Assembly: GCF_030409305.1 (NCBI RefSeq) | Contig: NZ_JAUFPQ010000023.1 | Coordinates: 62,001-126,000 of the forward strand | Direction of reading: 5' to 3' | Source of the DNA: Halomonas maura | GTDB lineage: Bacteria; Pseudomonadota; Gammaproteobacteria; Pseudomonadales; Halomonadaceae | DNA: 64,000 nucleotides | Shown: piece by piece, positions 18,419 through 27,411 of the stretch | How the letters are laid out: each line of letters opens with the position of its first letter | How positions within the stretch are numbered: the stretch's first letter is position 1 | Position numbers and translations under genes: made by a program | Notes under the pieces: model-generated | Told to the model about the DNA's origin: nothing | The model's input: the letters and a program-made list of their open reading frames with translations, nothing else | Databases searched by the model: none

Positions 18419-18424
18419 GTATAG
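18419..18424 (-). promoter_or_regulatory. Possible sigma-S-type -10 element upstream of prkA
   Basis: On the minus strand the sequence TCTATACAG contains CTATAC (18424-18419), close to the sigma-S preference for C before TATACT. No good -35 is seen, which sigma-S tolerates. Control by sigma-S is known for yeaG in Escherichia coli. Confidence 0.35.
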
Positions 18425-18452
18425 ATTTTCACGCCTCGGCGAGACGCCGCGC

Positions 18453-20465
18453 CTACAGGGCGGCCGCCAGCCGGGTGCCCTGGTCGATCGCCCGCTTGGC
18501 ATCCAGTTCCGCGGGCTCCAGGGCGCCGCCGATGAGGTGCACCGACACGCCGGCCTCACGCAGCGGTGCCAGCCAGTCGCGGACCGATTCCTGGCCGGCA
18601 CAGACCACCACCGTGTCGACCTTGAGCAGGCGCGGCACGCCGTCGAGGCGGATATGCACCCCCTGGTCGTCGATGCCCACATACTCGCAGCCCGCCAGGG
18701 CCTCCACGCCGCGATGACGCAGCGAGGCACGATGCACCCAGCCGGTGGAGGTGCCGAGCCCCTTGCCAGGCTTGGAGGTCTTGCGCTGCAGCAGGGTGAC
18801 CCGGCGCGACATCGGCGGACGCTGCGGCTCGCGCAGCCCGCCCGGCGAGCTCACGCTGAGGTCCACGCCCCACTCGTCGCACCAGGCCTCGGTGTCGAGG
18901 GCCGGGTGGCCCGCATGGGTCAGCAGCTCCGCCACGTCGAAGCCGATGCCGCCGGCGCCGATGATGGCCACGCGGGCGCCGACCCGCTCGGGATGCATGA
19001 TGGCCATCGGATAGGAGAGCACCTTGGGGTGATCGATGCCCGGCAGATCGAGCCGCCGGGGCCGCACCCCGGTGGCCAGGATCACCTCGTCGAAGGCCTG
19101 GAGATCATGAAGGCTGGGCTCCACCCCCAGGCGCACGCTCACCGCGTGCTTGTCGAGCATCACCCGGTAGTAGCGCAGGGTCTCGTCGAACTCCTCCTTG
19201 CCGGGGATCCGCCGAGCATAGTTGAACTGTCCGCCGAGCATCGACTGGCGCTCGAACAGGGTGACGGCATGCCCCCGCCCGGCGGCCGTGACCGCGGCGG
19301 CGAGCCCCGCCGGCCCGCCCCCGACCACGGCAATGGCCCGCGGCTCGGCGGCCGGCGCGATGCTCAGCTCGGTCTCGTGGCAGGCCCGTGGATTGACCAG
19401 GCAGGAGGCCAGCTTGCCCTGGAAGGTGTGATCCAGGCAGGCCTGGTTGCAGGCGATGCAGGTATTGATCTCGGCCTCGCGACCCTCCCGGGCCTTGGTG
19501 ATCCAGGCCGGATCGGCGAGGAAGGGGCGCGCCATGGACACCATGTCGGCATGTCCCTCGGCGAGCACCCGCTCCGCCACCTCGGGCATGTTGATGCGGT
19601 TGGTGGTGATCAGCGGCAGCTTGAGCTCGGCCTTCATGCGCCGGGTCACCTCGCTGAAGGCCGCCCGCGGCACGCTGGTGACGATGGTCGGGACCCGCGC
19701 CTCGTGCCAGCCGATACCGGTGTTGATGGCATCCGCGCCGGCGGCCTCGATGGCGCGCCCCAGCGCCACCACCTCCTCGAAGGTGCTGCCCTCTTCCACC
19801 AGGTCGATCATCGACAGGCGGAAGATGATCAGGAAGTCCGGGCCCAGCGCCTCGCGGATGCGCCGCACGATCTCCACCGGGAAGCGGATGCGGTTGTCGA
19901 AGGCGCCGCCCCAGGCGTCCTGGCGATGATTGGTCCGTCGACAGACGAACTGGTTGATCAGGTAGCCCTCGGAGCCCATCACCTCGACGCCGTCGTAGCC
20001 GGCCTCCCGGGCCAGGGAGGCGCAGCGCACATAGTCATCGATCTGCCCCTCGACCTCCACGGCGCCGAGCTCGCGGGGCTCGCGGGGGTTGATCGGCGCA
20101 CGGATCGGCGAGGGGGCGACCAGCGCCGGGGAGTAGGCGTAGCGGCCGGCATGCAGGATCTGCAGGCAGATCCGGCCGCCCGCCTCGTGCACGGCGCCGG
20201 TGATCCGCCGGTGGTCGCCCACCTGCTCGGCGCGCGCCAGGGTCGTCGCCCCCTCGAAGACCGCCCCCTCCGGATTGGGCGCGATCCCTCCCGTGACGAT
20301 CAGCCCGACCCCTTGCCGGGCACGCTCGGCGTAGAAGGCGGCGAGGCGCGCGAAGCCCTCCGGCGCCTCCTCGAGGTTGGTGTGCATCGACCCCATCAAC
20401 ACGCGATTGGGCAGGGTCAGGCGCCCCAGCTCGAGGGGGCGAAACAGGTTGGGGAAGGCGTTCAC
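18453..20465 (-). CDS. fadH: NADPH-dependent 2,4-dienoyl-CoA reductase
   Basis: This 670-residue flavoprotein reduces 2,4-dienoyl-CoA during beta-oxidation of unsaturated fatty acids. It has an FMN-binding TIM barrel of the old yellow enzyme type (about 1-360; VLMGSMHTNLEE near the start), a [4Fe-4S] motif CIACNQACLD with following Cys residues, and an FAD/NADPH domain with VVGGGPAGLAAA and AIIGAGGIGFDVAELL. Length matches Escherichia coli FadH (672). I chose GTG 20465, preceded by GAGGA, because VNAFPNLFRPLELG aligns with the family start. An upstream in-frame ATG at 20501 would add 12 unusual residues. Confidence 0.93.
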   Translation of the reverse strand: MNAFPNLFRPLELGRLTLPNRVLMGSMHTNLEEAPEGFARLAAFYAERARQGVGLIVTGGIAPNPEGAVFEGATTLARAEQVGDHRRITGAVHEAGGRICLQILHAGRYAYSPALVAPSPIRAPINPREPRELGAVEVEGQIDDYVRCASLAREAGYDGVEVMGSEGYLINQFVCRRTNHRQDAWGGAFDNRIRFPVEIVRRIREALGPDFLIIFRLSMIDLVEEGSTFEEVVALGRAIEAAGADAINTGIGWHEARVPTIVTSVPRAAFSEVTRRMKAELKLPLITTNRINMPEVAERVLAEGHADMVSMARPFLADPAWITKAREGREAEINTCIACNQACLDHTFQGKLASCLVNPRACHETELSIAPAAEPRAIAVVGGGPAGLAAAVTAAGRGHAVTLFERQSMLGGQFNYARRIPGKEEFDETLRYYRVMLDKHAVSVRLGVEPSLHDLQAFDEVILATGVRPRRLDLPGIDHPKVLSYPMAIMHPERVGARVAIIGAGGIGFDVAELLTHAGHPALDTEAWCDEWGVDLSVSSPGGLREPQRPPMSRRVTLLQRKTSKPGKGLGTSTGWVHRASLRHRGVEALAGCEYVGIDDQGVHIRLDGVPRLLKVDTVVVCAGQESVRDWLAPLREAGVSVHLIGGALEPAELDAKRAIDQGTRLAAAL

Positions 20466-20579
20466 GATCCGAGTCCTCGCTGTCGGGCGACAAGAATTCA
20501 AACAACTGTATGACAGCTAGCCGACATGCGCAAAGGGCAAGTACCCACTCGTCGAGGATAGCCGATGAGGGGCCAACGC

Positions 20580-20610
20580 GAAAAAGCCCCGAATCGTGAG
20601 ACTCGAGGCT
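20580..20610 (-). terminator. Terminator of the tRNA operon
   Basis: On the minus strand AGCCTCGA (20610-20603) pairs with TCGGGGCT (20592-20585), giving eight pairs including one G-T, followed by five T residues. It lies directly after the last tRNA-Asp. Confidence 0.8.
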
Positions 20611-20628
20611 TTCGAATTCGTTTGCAGA

Positions 20629-20705
20629 TGGCGGACCGGACGGGACTCGAACCCGCGACCTCCGGCGTGACAGGCCGGCATTCTAACCAACTGAACTACC
20701 GGTCC
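20629..20705 (-). tRNA. tRNA-Asp(GTC), copy 3 in transcription order
   Basis: This 77-base gene has the acceptor GGACCGG/CCGGTCC, discriminator G and encoded CCA. The anticodon loop CTGTCAC gives GTC. It appears identical to the two other Asp genes in this operon and lies last before the terminator. Confidence 0.97.
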
Positions 20706-20708
20706 GCG

Positions 20709-20785
20709 TGGTGGGCGATACTGGACTCGAACCAGTGACCCCCAGCATGTGAGGCTGGTGCTCTAACCAACTGAGCTAATCGCCC
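20709..20785 (-). tRNA. tRNA-Val(CAC)
   Basis: This 77-base gene has the acceptor GGGCGAT/ATCGCCC and encoded ACCA. The anticodon loop CTCACAT gives CAC, which reads GUG. It is inserted between two identical tRNA-Asp genes, only three bases before the last one. Confidence 0.97.
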
Positions 20786-20817
20786 ACGCGTTACTGCATA
20801 GATTGTGTGCGTCATCG

Positions 20818-20894
20818 TGGCGGACCGGACGGGACTCGAACCCGCGACCTCCGGCGTGACAGGCCGGCATTCTAACCAACTGAACTACCGGTCC
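20818..20894 (-). tRNA. tRNA-Asp(GTC), copy 2
   Basis: This is a 77-base gene with anticodon GTC and encoded CCA, apparently identical to the other two Asp copies. A 25-base spacer separates it from the first copy. Confidence 0.97.
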
Positions 20895-20919
20895 GCAAGA
20901 TGATGCGGCGCAAAAACGT

Positions 20920-20996
20920 TGGCGGACCGGACGGGACTCGAACCCGCGACCTCCGGCGTGACAGGCCGGCATTCTAACCAACTGAACTACCGGTCC
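20920..20996 (-). tRNA. tRNA-Asp(GTC), copy 1
   Basis: This is a 77-base gene with anticodon GTC, acceptor GGACCGG/CCGGTCC and encoded CCA. It follows tRNA-Val(TAC) after a 39-base spacer. Confidence 0.97.
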
Positions 20997-21035
20997 GCAG
21001 CGTTTCTGCAACATGATCGGGCATTGCCTGGGCAA

Positions 21036-21111
21036 TGGTGGGTGGTACAGGGATCGAACCTGTGACCCCCAGCTTGTAAGGCTGGTGCTCTCCCAGCTGA
21101 GCTAACCACCC
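21036..21111 (-). tRNA. tRNA-Val(TAC)
   Basis: This 76-base gene has the acceptor GGGTGGT/ACCACCC, encoded ACCA and anticodon loop CTTACAA, giving TAC, which reads GUA and probably other GUN codons after modification. It is the first gene of the tRNA operon, just downstream of a near-consensus promoter. Confidence 0.97.
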
Positions 21112-21129
21112 CCGGTCACGTGGCGCTGC

Positions 21130-21157
21130 ATTCTACAGGGACCGCGGTCATTGTCAA
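21130..21157 (-). promoter_or_regulatory. Near-consensus promoter of the tRNA Val-Asp operon
   Basis: On the minus strand a perfect TTGACA (21157-21152) and TAGAAT (21135-21130) are separated by 16 bases. A GC-rich stretch follows before the first tRNA at 21111, as in stringently controlled stable-RNA promoters. Confidence 0.8.
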
Positions 21158-21244
21158 CGCGTTTTTTCGCCCGGGACCCCTTCGTCCGTGCCGGGGAATC
21201 CGCAAGGCTTTCATCCACTTGGGCCCGCTCAGCGGTTCAGCGGT

Positions 21245-21967
21245 TCAGCGGTGGCGGGACATGAAGGCGGCGATGCGTTGCGCGCCCTCGCGCAACAAGC
21301 CGGCCTGATCGCGCCCCGAGGCACGCCGGGGCGTCCAGTCGTGATCGCCGTCCTCGAGCCAGTGCACCTCGGCACAGGCCGGCAGGGCATAGCCGGCCAC
21401 CTCCGTGCGGGTGCCGAAGGGGTCGCGACTGCCCTGCACCACCAGCGTCGGGCAGGCCAGGGAAGGCCAGTGGTCGAGTCGCAGGGACTCGGGCTTGCGC
21501 GGGGGATGGAAGGGGTAGCCGCAGAGCACCAGTCCCGCGGCGCCCTGGCGGGCCGCCAGCAGGCTGGCCACCCGGCCGCCCATCGACTTGCCGCCCAGCC
21601 AGAGGGGCGAGGGGGAGTGCTGCGACATGCGGTCGCACCAGCGGGCCAGTTCCTCGACCAGCCGATCGGCGCGGGGCGGCGGACGCCGGCGTCCCGCCTC
21701 GCGCATGCGACGCAGGTAGTCGAATTCGATCGCCAGCGTCTGCACGCCGGCCTCGGCCAGTTCCCGACGCAGGGTCACGAGGAAGGCACTGTCCTGCCCG
21801 GCCCCGGCGCCATGGGTCAACAGCAGCCGTCCCGCGCGACCATCGCCCTGGACGTCCACGCTTCCCAGGCCGTCGATGGCCCAGCGCCCCTGGCGGCCAT
21901 CCTGCAGGGAATTGCCCAGACTTTCGGGAGTGATGGCGGGCAGAGAATGACAAGAAGAGTCGGACAC
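21245..21967 (-). CDS. Alpha/beta hydrolase of the KANL3/Tex30 type
   Basis: This 240-residue soluble protein has the alpha/beta-hydrolase layout with [15 protein letters not shown] near residue 50 (oxyanion region), the nucleophile elbow GGKSMGGR, an acid in QGSRDPFG and a histidine in DGDHDW. The combination GAGAG and GKSMGG is typical of the KANL3/Tex30 or dienelactone-hydrolase-like group; the substrate is unknown. I chose GTG 21967 because AAGGAG lies seven bases upstream. An in-frame ATG at 22000 would add 11 residues and has no ribosome site. It is divergent from the cco locus. Confidence 0.85.
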   Translation of the reverse strand: MSDSSCHSLPAITPESLGNSLQDGRQGRWAIDGLGSVDVQGDGRAGRLLLTHGAGAGQDSAFLVTLRRELAEAGVQTLAIEFDYLRRMREAGRRRPPPRADRLVEELARWCDRMSQHSPSPLWLGGKSMGGRVASLLAARQGAAGLVLCGYPFHPPRKPESLRLDHWPSLACPTLVVQGSRDPFGTRTEVAGYALPACAEVHWLEDGDHDWTPRRASGRDQAGLLREGAQRIAAFMSRHR

Positions 21968-22048
21968 TCGAGGGCTCCTTTGGTTCACGATTCCACCCAT
22001 TCGCTAGTTCAGCTTGTCGCGGCCCTGCGCTAGAATCCGGGGTGGTTA

Positions 22049-22062
22049 TTGACCTGCATCAT
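22049..22062 (+). promoter_or_regulatory. FNR/ANR box upstream of ccoN
   Basis: The sequence TTGAC-CTGC-ATCAT matches eight of ten bases of the FNR box TTGAT-N4-ATCAA. Its centre (22055.5) lies 41.5 bases before a start site at about 22097 predicted from the -10-like CAGAAT at 22085-22090. That is the classic spacing for FNR-activated promoters. Confidence 0.7.
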
Positions 22063-22131
22063 CCTGCGGGCGGTCGACTCGGGGCAGAATGCCGCGGGCT
22101 ACCCCCAAACCGCGTTCGATGGGAACCTGAC

Positions 22132-23556
22132 ATGAGCACAGCACTTGAACACCCGACCTACAATTACAAGGTAGTTCGGCAGTTCGCGATCATGACAGTG
22201 GTGTGGGGCATCGTGGGCATGTCCCTCGGTGTCATTATTGCCGCACAGCTGGTATGGCCGGAACTCAACCTGGGACTGCCGTGGACGAGCTTCGGCCGCC
22301 TGCGCCCCCTCCACACCAACGCCGTGATCTTCGCCTTCGGCGGCTCGGCGCTGTTCGCCACCTCCTACTACGTGGTGCAGCGTACCTGCCAGACACGCCT
22401 GTTCGCGGACAAGCTCGCCGCCTTCACCTTCTGGGGCTATCAGGCGGTGATCGTGGCCGCCGTGGTGACGCTGCCGCTGGGTTACACCGAGGTCAAGGAA
22501 TACGCCGAGCTCGAATGGCCGATCGACATCCTGCTGGCCGTGGTGTGGATCAGCTATGCCATCGTCTTCCTGATGACCATCAAGCTGCGCAAGACCTCAC
22601 ACATCTATGTGGCCAACTGGTTCTTCGCCGCCTTCATCCTCACCGTGGCGGTGCTGCATATCGTCAACAGCGCGGCCATCCCCGTCTCCGCCCTGTACTC
22701 CATCTCGATCTACTCCGGTGCGATCGATGCCATGACCCAGTGGTGGTATGGCCACAACGCGGTGGGCTTCTTCCTGACCGCCGGCTTCCTGGGGATGATG
22801 TACTACTTCGTGCCCAAGCAGGCCGAGCGCCCGGTCTATTCCTATCGTCTGTCCATCGTCCACTTCTGGGCGCTGATCATGGTCTACATGTGGGCCGGCC
22901 CCCACCACCTGCACTACACCGCCCTGCCCAACTGGGCCCAGTCGCTGGGCATGGTCATGTCGATCATCCTGCTGGCACCGAGCTGGGGCGGCATGATCAA
23001 CGGCATGATGACCCTCTCCGGCGCCTGGCATAAGCTGCGCACCGACCCGACCCTGCGCTTCCTGGTGGTGGCCCTGTCCTTCTACGGCATGTCGACCTTC
23101 GAGGGGCCGATGATGGCGGTCAAGACGGTCAATGCGCTCTCCCACTACACCGACTGGACCATCGGCCATGTCCACGCCGGCGCCCTGGGCTGGGTGGCGA
23201 TGATCACCGTCGGCTCCATGTACCACCTGATCCCGCGCCTGTTCGGCCGCACCGAGATGTATTCCGTGGGCCTGATCGCCGTGCACTTCTGGCTGGCCAC
23301 CATCGGCACCGTGCTCTACATCGCCGCCATGTGGGTCAACGGCATCCTCCAGGGCCTGATGTGGCGCGCCGTCAACCCCGACGGCACCCTGATGTACACC
23401 TTCGTCGAATCCGTGGAAGCCAGCGGCCCGGGCTATGTCGTGCGGATGATCGGGGGCCTGTGCTGGGTGACCGGCATGCTGATCATGGCCTTCAACGTCT
23501 TCATGACCGTGCGTCATCAAGAAGGCCTCCGCCAGCCGCTTCCGCAGTCCGCCTGA
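22132..23556 (+). CDS. ccoN: cbb3-type cytochrome c oxidase subunit I
   Basis: This 474-residue subunit carries the low-spin heme b and the heme b3/CuB site where O2 is reduced, and it pumps protons. It has about 12 membrane helices. Heme and copper ligand regions are visible in [44 protein letters not shown] and [12 protein letters not shown]. Start ATG 22132 ([13 protein letters not shown]) has only a weak GGGAA ribosome site. It opens the ccoNOQP operon and is probably FNR-activated under low oxygen. Confidence 0.97.
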   Translation: MSTALEHPTYNYKVVRQFAIMTVVWGIVGMSLGVIIAAQLVWPELNLGLPWTSFGRLRPLHTNAVIFAFGGSALFATSYYVVQRTCQTRLFADKLAAFTFWGYQAVIVAAVVTLPLGYTEVKEYAELEWPIDILLAVVWISYAIVFLMTIKLRKTSHIYVANWFFAAFILTVAVLHIVNSAAIPVSALYSISIYSGAIDAMTQWWYGHNAVGFFLTAGFLGMMYYFVPKQAERPVYSYRLSIVHFWALIMVYMWAGPHHLHYTALPNWAQSLGMVMSIILLAPSWGGMINGMMTLSGAWHKLRTDPTLRFLVVALSFYGMSTFEGPMMAVKTVNALSHYTDWTIGHVHAGALGWVAMITVGSMYHLIPRLFGRTEMYSVGLIAVHFWLATIGTVLYIAAMWVNGILQGLMWRAVNPDGTLMYTFVESVEASGPGYVVRMIGGLCWVTGMLIMAFNVFMTVRHQEGLRQPLPQSA

Positions 23557-23578
23557 GCCAACAGGGAACGAAACGCCA

Positions 23579-24187
23579 ATGAGACACGAGATTGTCGAAA
23601 AGAACGTCGGCCTGCTCTCCGTACTGGTGCTGGTGGTGATCAGCTTCGGCGGCCTGGCCGAGGTCGTACCGCTGTTCTTCCAGAAGCAGACGACCGAGCC
23701 CGTCGAGGGGCTGAAGCCGCTGTCCGCCCTGGAGCTGGCCGGCCGTGACATCTATCGCCGGGAAGGCTGCGTCGGCTGCCACTCGCAGATGATCCGTCCC
23801 TTCCGCGCCGAGACCGAGCGCTACGGCCACTACAGCGTGGCCGGCGAATCGGTCTACGAGCACAACTTCCTGTGGGGCTCCAAGCGCACCGGCCCCGACC
23901 TGGCCCGGGTGGGGGGTCGCTATAGCGACGACTGGCACCGCGCGCACATGTACAACCCGCGCGACGTGGTGCCGGAATCGGTGATGCCGGCCTATCCGTG
24001 GCTGTTCGAGAACACCCTCGACGGCGAGCATATCGCCGACAAGATGCGCGCCATGCGCACCCTCGGGGTGCCCTACACCGACGAGCAGATCGCCGGTGCC
24101 GGCCAGGCGGTGCGCGGCGAGCGTGAGATCACCGCCCTGGTGGCCTATCTGCAGCAGCTCGGCACCGTGCTCAAGGACACGCGCTGA
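23579..24187 (+). CDS. ccoO: cbb3 oxidase subunit II (monoheme cytochrome c)
   Basis: This 202-residue subunit passes electrons to CcoN. It has one N-terminal membrane anchor (about 9-30) and a periplasmic cytochrome c domain with a single heme site CVGCH (about 60-64) in [15 protein letters not shown]. The axial methionine is probably in SVMPAYPWL. Length and motifs match the family. It follows ccoN after 22 bases and is two bases upstream of ccoQ. Confidence 0.97.
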   Translation: MRHEIVEKNVGLLSVLVLVVISFGGLAEVVPLFFQKQTTEPVEGLKPLSALELAGRDIYRREGCVGCHSQMIRPFRAETERYGHYSVAGESVYEHNFLWGSKRTGPDLARVGGRYSDDWHRAHMYNPRDVVPESVMPAYPWLFENTLDGEHIADKMRAMRTLGVPYTDEQIAGAGQAVRGEREITALVAYLQQLGTVLKDTR

Positions 24188-24189
24188 TC

Positions 24190-24402
24190 ATGGATATCGG
24201 GACCGTCCGCGGCATCATCACCGGCCTTTTGATCATCGCCTTCGTGGGGCTGGTCTGGTGGGCCTACTCGAAGCGTCGCAAGCCGGACTTCGACGAAGCG
24301 GCCAACCTGCCCTTCGCCGACGAGGATGAGCAGCCGACCCGTGACACGCATGCCTCCCGTGAGGCCGATTCCCGACACGACAAGGGAGACAGGAACACAT
24401 GA
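24190..24402 (+). CDS. ccoQ: cbb3 oxidase subunit CcoQ
   Basis: This 70-residue protein has one membrane helix (about 9-27, GLLIIAFVGLVWWAYS) followed by a charged, mostly acidic tail. CcoQ is a small stabilising subunit of the cbb3 oxidase. The tail (to residue 70) is hydrophilic and poorly conserved. Its stop overlaps the ccoP start by four bases (ATGA at 24399-24402), implying translational coupling. Confidence 0.93.
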   Translation: MDIGTVRGIITGLLIIAFVGLVWWAYSKRRKPDFDEAANLPFADEDEQPTRDTHASREADSRHDKGDRNT

Positions 24403-25328
24403 ACAATCTTTGGGGTGACTCCCTTTCCGGCTTCTGGAGTGCCTGGATCATCGTCATCACGCTGGGCACCATCGCCATCAGCGCCTGGGTGCTCTTCGCC
24501 AACCGCAAGACCGACAAGACCCCGGATGCCGAAGGCAACGTGGAGACCACCGGTCATGCGGCCGACGATATCGAGGAATACGACAACCCGCTGCCGCGCT
24601 GGTGGTTCCAGCTCTACGTGGGCACCGTGATCTTCGCGCTGGGCTACCTGGTGCTCTACCCCGGCCTCGGCAACTATGCCGGCGTGCTGGGCTGGACCCA
24701 GGAGGGCCAGTGGGAGCAGGAGGTGGCCCAGGCCGAGGAGCGCTATGCGCCGATCTTCGAGCAGTACCAGCAAGTGCCCGTCCCGGAGCTGGCCCAGGAC
24801 GGCGAGGCGATGCAGGTGGCCGAGCGCATCTTCCTCAACAACTGCGCGATCTGCCACGGCTCCAATGCCCAGGGTGGCTACGGCTTCCCCAACCTCACCG
24901 ACGACGCCTGGCTGTACGGCGGCGCGCCGGAGAACATCGTCCAGACCATCACCAACGGACGTAACGGCCTGATGCCCTCCTGGCAGCAGCTCGGCGAGCA
25001 GAACATCGCCAACCTGACCCAGCACGTGCTGTCGCTGTCCGGCCAGGCCGAGGATGCCGAGCGGGCCGAGCAGGGCGCGGCGGTCTTCGCCTCGGTCTGC
25101 GCCGCCTGCCACTCGCCCGACGGCACCGGCAACCAGGCCCTGGGCGCGCCCAACCTGACCGATGACGCCTGGCTCTATCGCCAGCCCGGCCAGCCCCTGG
25201 ACGAGGCCATCCGCCAGACCCTGCGCAACGGCCGCAACGGCCACATGCCGGCCCAGGCCGCCTATATCGGCGAGGACAAGGTCCATCTGGTGGCCGCCTA
25301 TGTCTACAGCCTGAGCCATCAGGAGTAG
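24399..25328 (+). CDS. ccoP: cbb3 oxidase subunit III (diheme cytochrome c)
   Basis: This 309-residue subunit accepts electrons from periplasmic donors. An N-terminal hydrophobic segment (about 10-28) and a main anchor (about 70-90) precede two cytochrome c domains with heme sites CAICH (in NNCAICHGSNAQGGYG) and CAACH (in SVCAACHSPDGTG). The two halves share the NLTDDAWLY repeat, showing an internal duplication. It ends ccoNOQP. A 131-base gap with no obvious terminator follows before ccoG. Confidence 0.97.
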   Translation: MNNLWGDSLSGFWSAWIIVITLGTIAISAWVLFANRKTDKTPDAEGNVETTGHAADDIEEYDNPLPRWWFQLYVGTVIFALGYLVLYPGLGNYAGVLGWTQEGQWEQEVAQAEERYAPIFEQYQQVPVPELAQDGEAMQVAERIFLNNCAICHGSNAQGGYGFPNLTDDAWLYGGAPENIVQTITNGRNGLMPSWQQLGEQNIANLTQHVLSLSGQAEDAERAEQGAAVFASVCAACHSPDGTGNQALGAPNLTDDAWLYRQPGQPLDEAIRQTLRNGRNGHMPAQAAYIGEDKVHLVAAYVYSLSHQE

Positions 25329-25459
25329 GCCCGTCCCGCGGGTGCCGAGACAGGGTGTGGCCGGAGGGCGCACCCTTTCTCGTTTAACGGCCTTGCCGAT
25401 ACAATCGGATATCGGACAGGGGCCGAGCCCTGCCCCTCCTTGCCTGCCGTGAGCCTGCC

Positions 25460-26896
25460 ATGAGCGAGAAGATCCCCACCCGTGACGTGACCCCGGAGCC
25501 CGTGAAGCATCACGCGCCCCAGGGCACGGTCACCCAGGAGATGTACGCCAGCCGCCGCCATATCTATGTGCGCGAGATCAAGGGCGTGTTCCAGCGGCTG
25601 CGCCGCAGCACCAACTGGGCCCTGATGCTGGCCTTCTTCCTGCTCCCCTGGCTGCAGTGGGGCGACCGCCCGGCGGTGTGGTTCGACCTGCCCGGGCGGG
25701 AGTTCCATATCTTCGCCGCGACCTTCTACCCGCAGGAGTTCATGCTGCTGTCCTGGCTCTTGATCATCTGCGCCTTCGGCCTGTTCTTCATCACCGTGTT
25801 CGCCGGCCGGGTGTGGTGCGGCTATACCTGCCCGCAGAGCGTCTGGACCTTCCTGTTCATCTGGGTCGAGCATCGCGTCGAGGGCCCACGCAACCGCCGC
25901 ATCAAGCTCGACAAGCAGGCCATGAGCGCCGACAAGGCCCGGCGCAAGGCCGCCAAGCATGCCATCTGGCTGATCATCGCCGCCGCCACCGGGGTGACCT
26001 TCGTCGGCTACTTCACGCCGATCCGCACGCTGATGCTGGAACTCCCCACCCTGGAGGCCCACGGCTGGTCCTACTTCTGGGTCGGCTTCTTCACGGTCTT
26101 CACCTACCTCAACGCCGGCTGGCTGCGCGAGCAGGTGTGCATCTACATGTGCCCCTATGCCCGCTTCCAGTCGGTGATGTTCGACCGCGACACCCTGATC
26201 GTCTCCTACGACGCCGCCCGTGGCGAGCCCCGCGGCCCGCGCAGCAAGCGCCTCAGCCACGAACAGGCGCGAGCGGCCGGGCACGGCGACTGCATCGATT
26301 GTGACCTCTGCGTGCAGGTCTGCCCCACCGGCATCGACATCCGCGAGGGCCTGCAATACGAGTGCATCACCTGCGCGGCCTGCATCGACGCCTGCGACAG
26401 CGTCATGGACAAGATGGGCTATCCCCGCGGGCTGATCCGCTATACGACGGAGAACGCCCTGGAGGGCAAGCCGACGCATATCCTGCGCCCGCGGCTGCTC
26501 GGCTACCTGGCGGCCCTGCTGGTGATGATCGGGCTGTTCGCCTGGGCCGTGGCCGACCGCACGGCGGTGGGCTTCGATGTGGAACGCGACCGCAACCAGC
26601 TGTTCCGGGTGACCCGGGAGGGGGAGATCAGCAACGTCTACACCCTGATCGTGCGCAACCTCGACCGGCAGGACCATGTCTATCGCCTGGAGGCCTCCGG
26701 GCTGCCCGGCCTGCGCCTGGACACCGACCGGGTCAGCGTGCCCGCCGGCGAGTCCCGCCAGCTGGTGGTCGAGGCCACGGTGCCGCGTGAGGCCATCGAC
26801 CGGCCGAGCCACGATATCCTGCTGCGCCTCGAGGCCACCGACGCCGACATCGGCATCGAACGCGACAGTCGCTTCATAGGAGAGAGCCGCCGATGA
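25460..26896 (+). CDS. ccoG: cbb3 oxidase assembly ferredoxin CcoG
   Basis: This 478-residue membrane protein of the CcoG/FixG/RdxA family is a cupric reductase that supplies Cu(I) for CuB assembly. It has several N-terminal and central helices with FAGRVWCGYTCPQSVWTF, two ferredoxin-like clusters in CIDCDLCVQVCP and CITCAACIDACD, a further helix near 350, and a C-terminal periplasmic Ig-like domain. A CMPC-like pair in YMCPYARFQSVMFD is also typical. It starts the ccoGHIS group and overlaps ccoH by four bases. Confidence 0.96.
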   Translation: MSEKIPTRDVTPEPVKHHAPQGTVTQEMYASRRHIYVREIKGVFQRLRRSTNWALMLAFFLLPWLQWGDRPAVWFDLPGREFHIFAATFYPQEFMLLSWLLIICAFGLFFITVFAGRVWCGYTCPQSVWTFLFIWVEHRVEGPRNRRIKLDKQAMSADKARRKAAKHAIWLIIAAATGVTFVGYFTPIRTLMLELPTLEAHGWSYFWVGFFTVFTYLNAGWLREQVCIYMCPYARFQSVMFDRDTLIVSYDAARGEPRGPRSKRLSHEQARAAGHGDCIDCDLCVQVCPTGIDIREGLQYECITCAACIDACDSVMDKMGYPRGLIRYTTENALEGKPTHILRPRLLGYLAALLVMIGLFAWAVADRTAVGFDVERDRNQLFRVTREGEISNVYTLIVRNLDRQDHVYRLEASGLPGLRLDTDRVSVPAGESRQLVVEATVPREAIDRPSHDILLRLEATDADIGIERDSRFIGESRR

Positions 26897-27402
26897 GTGC
26901 GGAACACGATATCCCCCCCTGGTACAAGCAGTTCTGGCCGTGGTTCCTGATCGGCCTGCTGGGCTCGTCGGTGACCTTCAGCCTGGTCTACCTGGCGCTG
27001 TCGATTCATTACTTCGACGGCACCGTGGCCCAGGACTATTACAAGGAGGGGCTGGCGATCAACGAGCAGATCGCCAAGCAGCAGCATGCCCAGCGGCTCG
27101 GCCTGGCGGCGACGCTGCGGGCCGACCCGCGCACCGGCGACATCGTCGTCGACCTGGCGGGCGAGCGACGCCCCGAGCAACTGACGCTCAAGCTGATCTT
27201 CCCCACCGAGAGCCAGCGCGACCGCACCCTCACCCTCGAGCATGTCCACGACGGCCGCTACGTGACCATGATCGACGAGCCCCTGCGCTACCGCTGGTAC
27301 CTGCACCTGCAGCCCAGCCCGGGCGAGGCGGCCGAGTGGCGCCTGACCGGCGAGGCGCACTTCCCCAGCGAGGACGAGATCGCCCTGGTCCCGGGGATCT
27401 GA
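26893..27402 (+). CDS. ccoH: cbb3 oxidase assembly protein CcoH/FixH
   Basis: This 169-residue protein has one membrane helix (about 13-36, FLIGLLGSSVTFSLVYLALSI) and a periplasmic domain. PPWYKQFWPWFLI and YYKEGLAINEQI are typical of FixH. CcoH is a stable partner of CcoN during assembly. It sits between ccoG (overlapping ATGA) and ccoI (9-base gap) within one transcription unit. Confidence 0.94.
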   Translation: MSAEHDIPPWYKQFWPWFLIGLLGSSVTFSLVYLALSIHYFDGTVAQDYYKEGLAINEQIAKQQHAQRLGLAATLRADPRTGDIVVDLAGERRPEQLTLKLIFPTESQRDRTLTLEHVHDGRYVTMIDEPLRYRWYLHLQPSPGEAAEWRLTGEAHFPSEDEIALVPGI

Positions 27403-27411
27403 CCCGCCACC

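Noticed and set aside
18249..18420. Search for a sigma-54 promoter before prkA
   Set aside because: No GG-N10-GC element with the expected TGGC and TTGC context was found, although such control is known for yeaG elsewhere.
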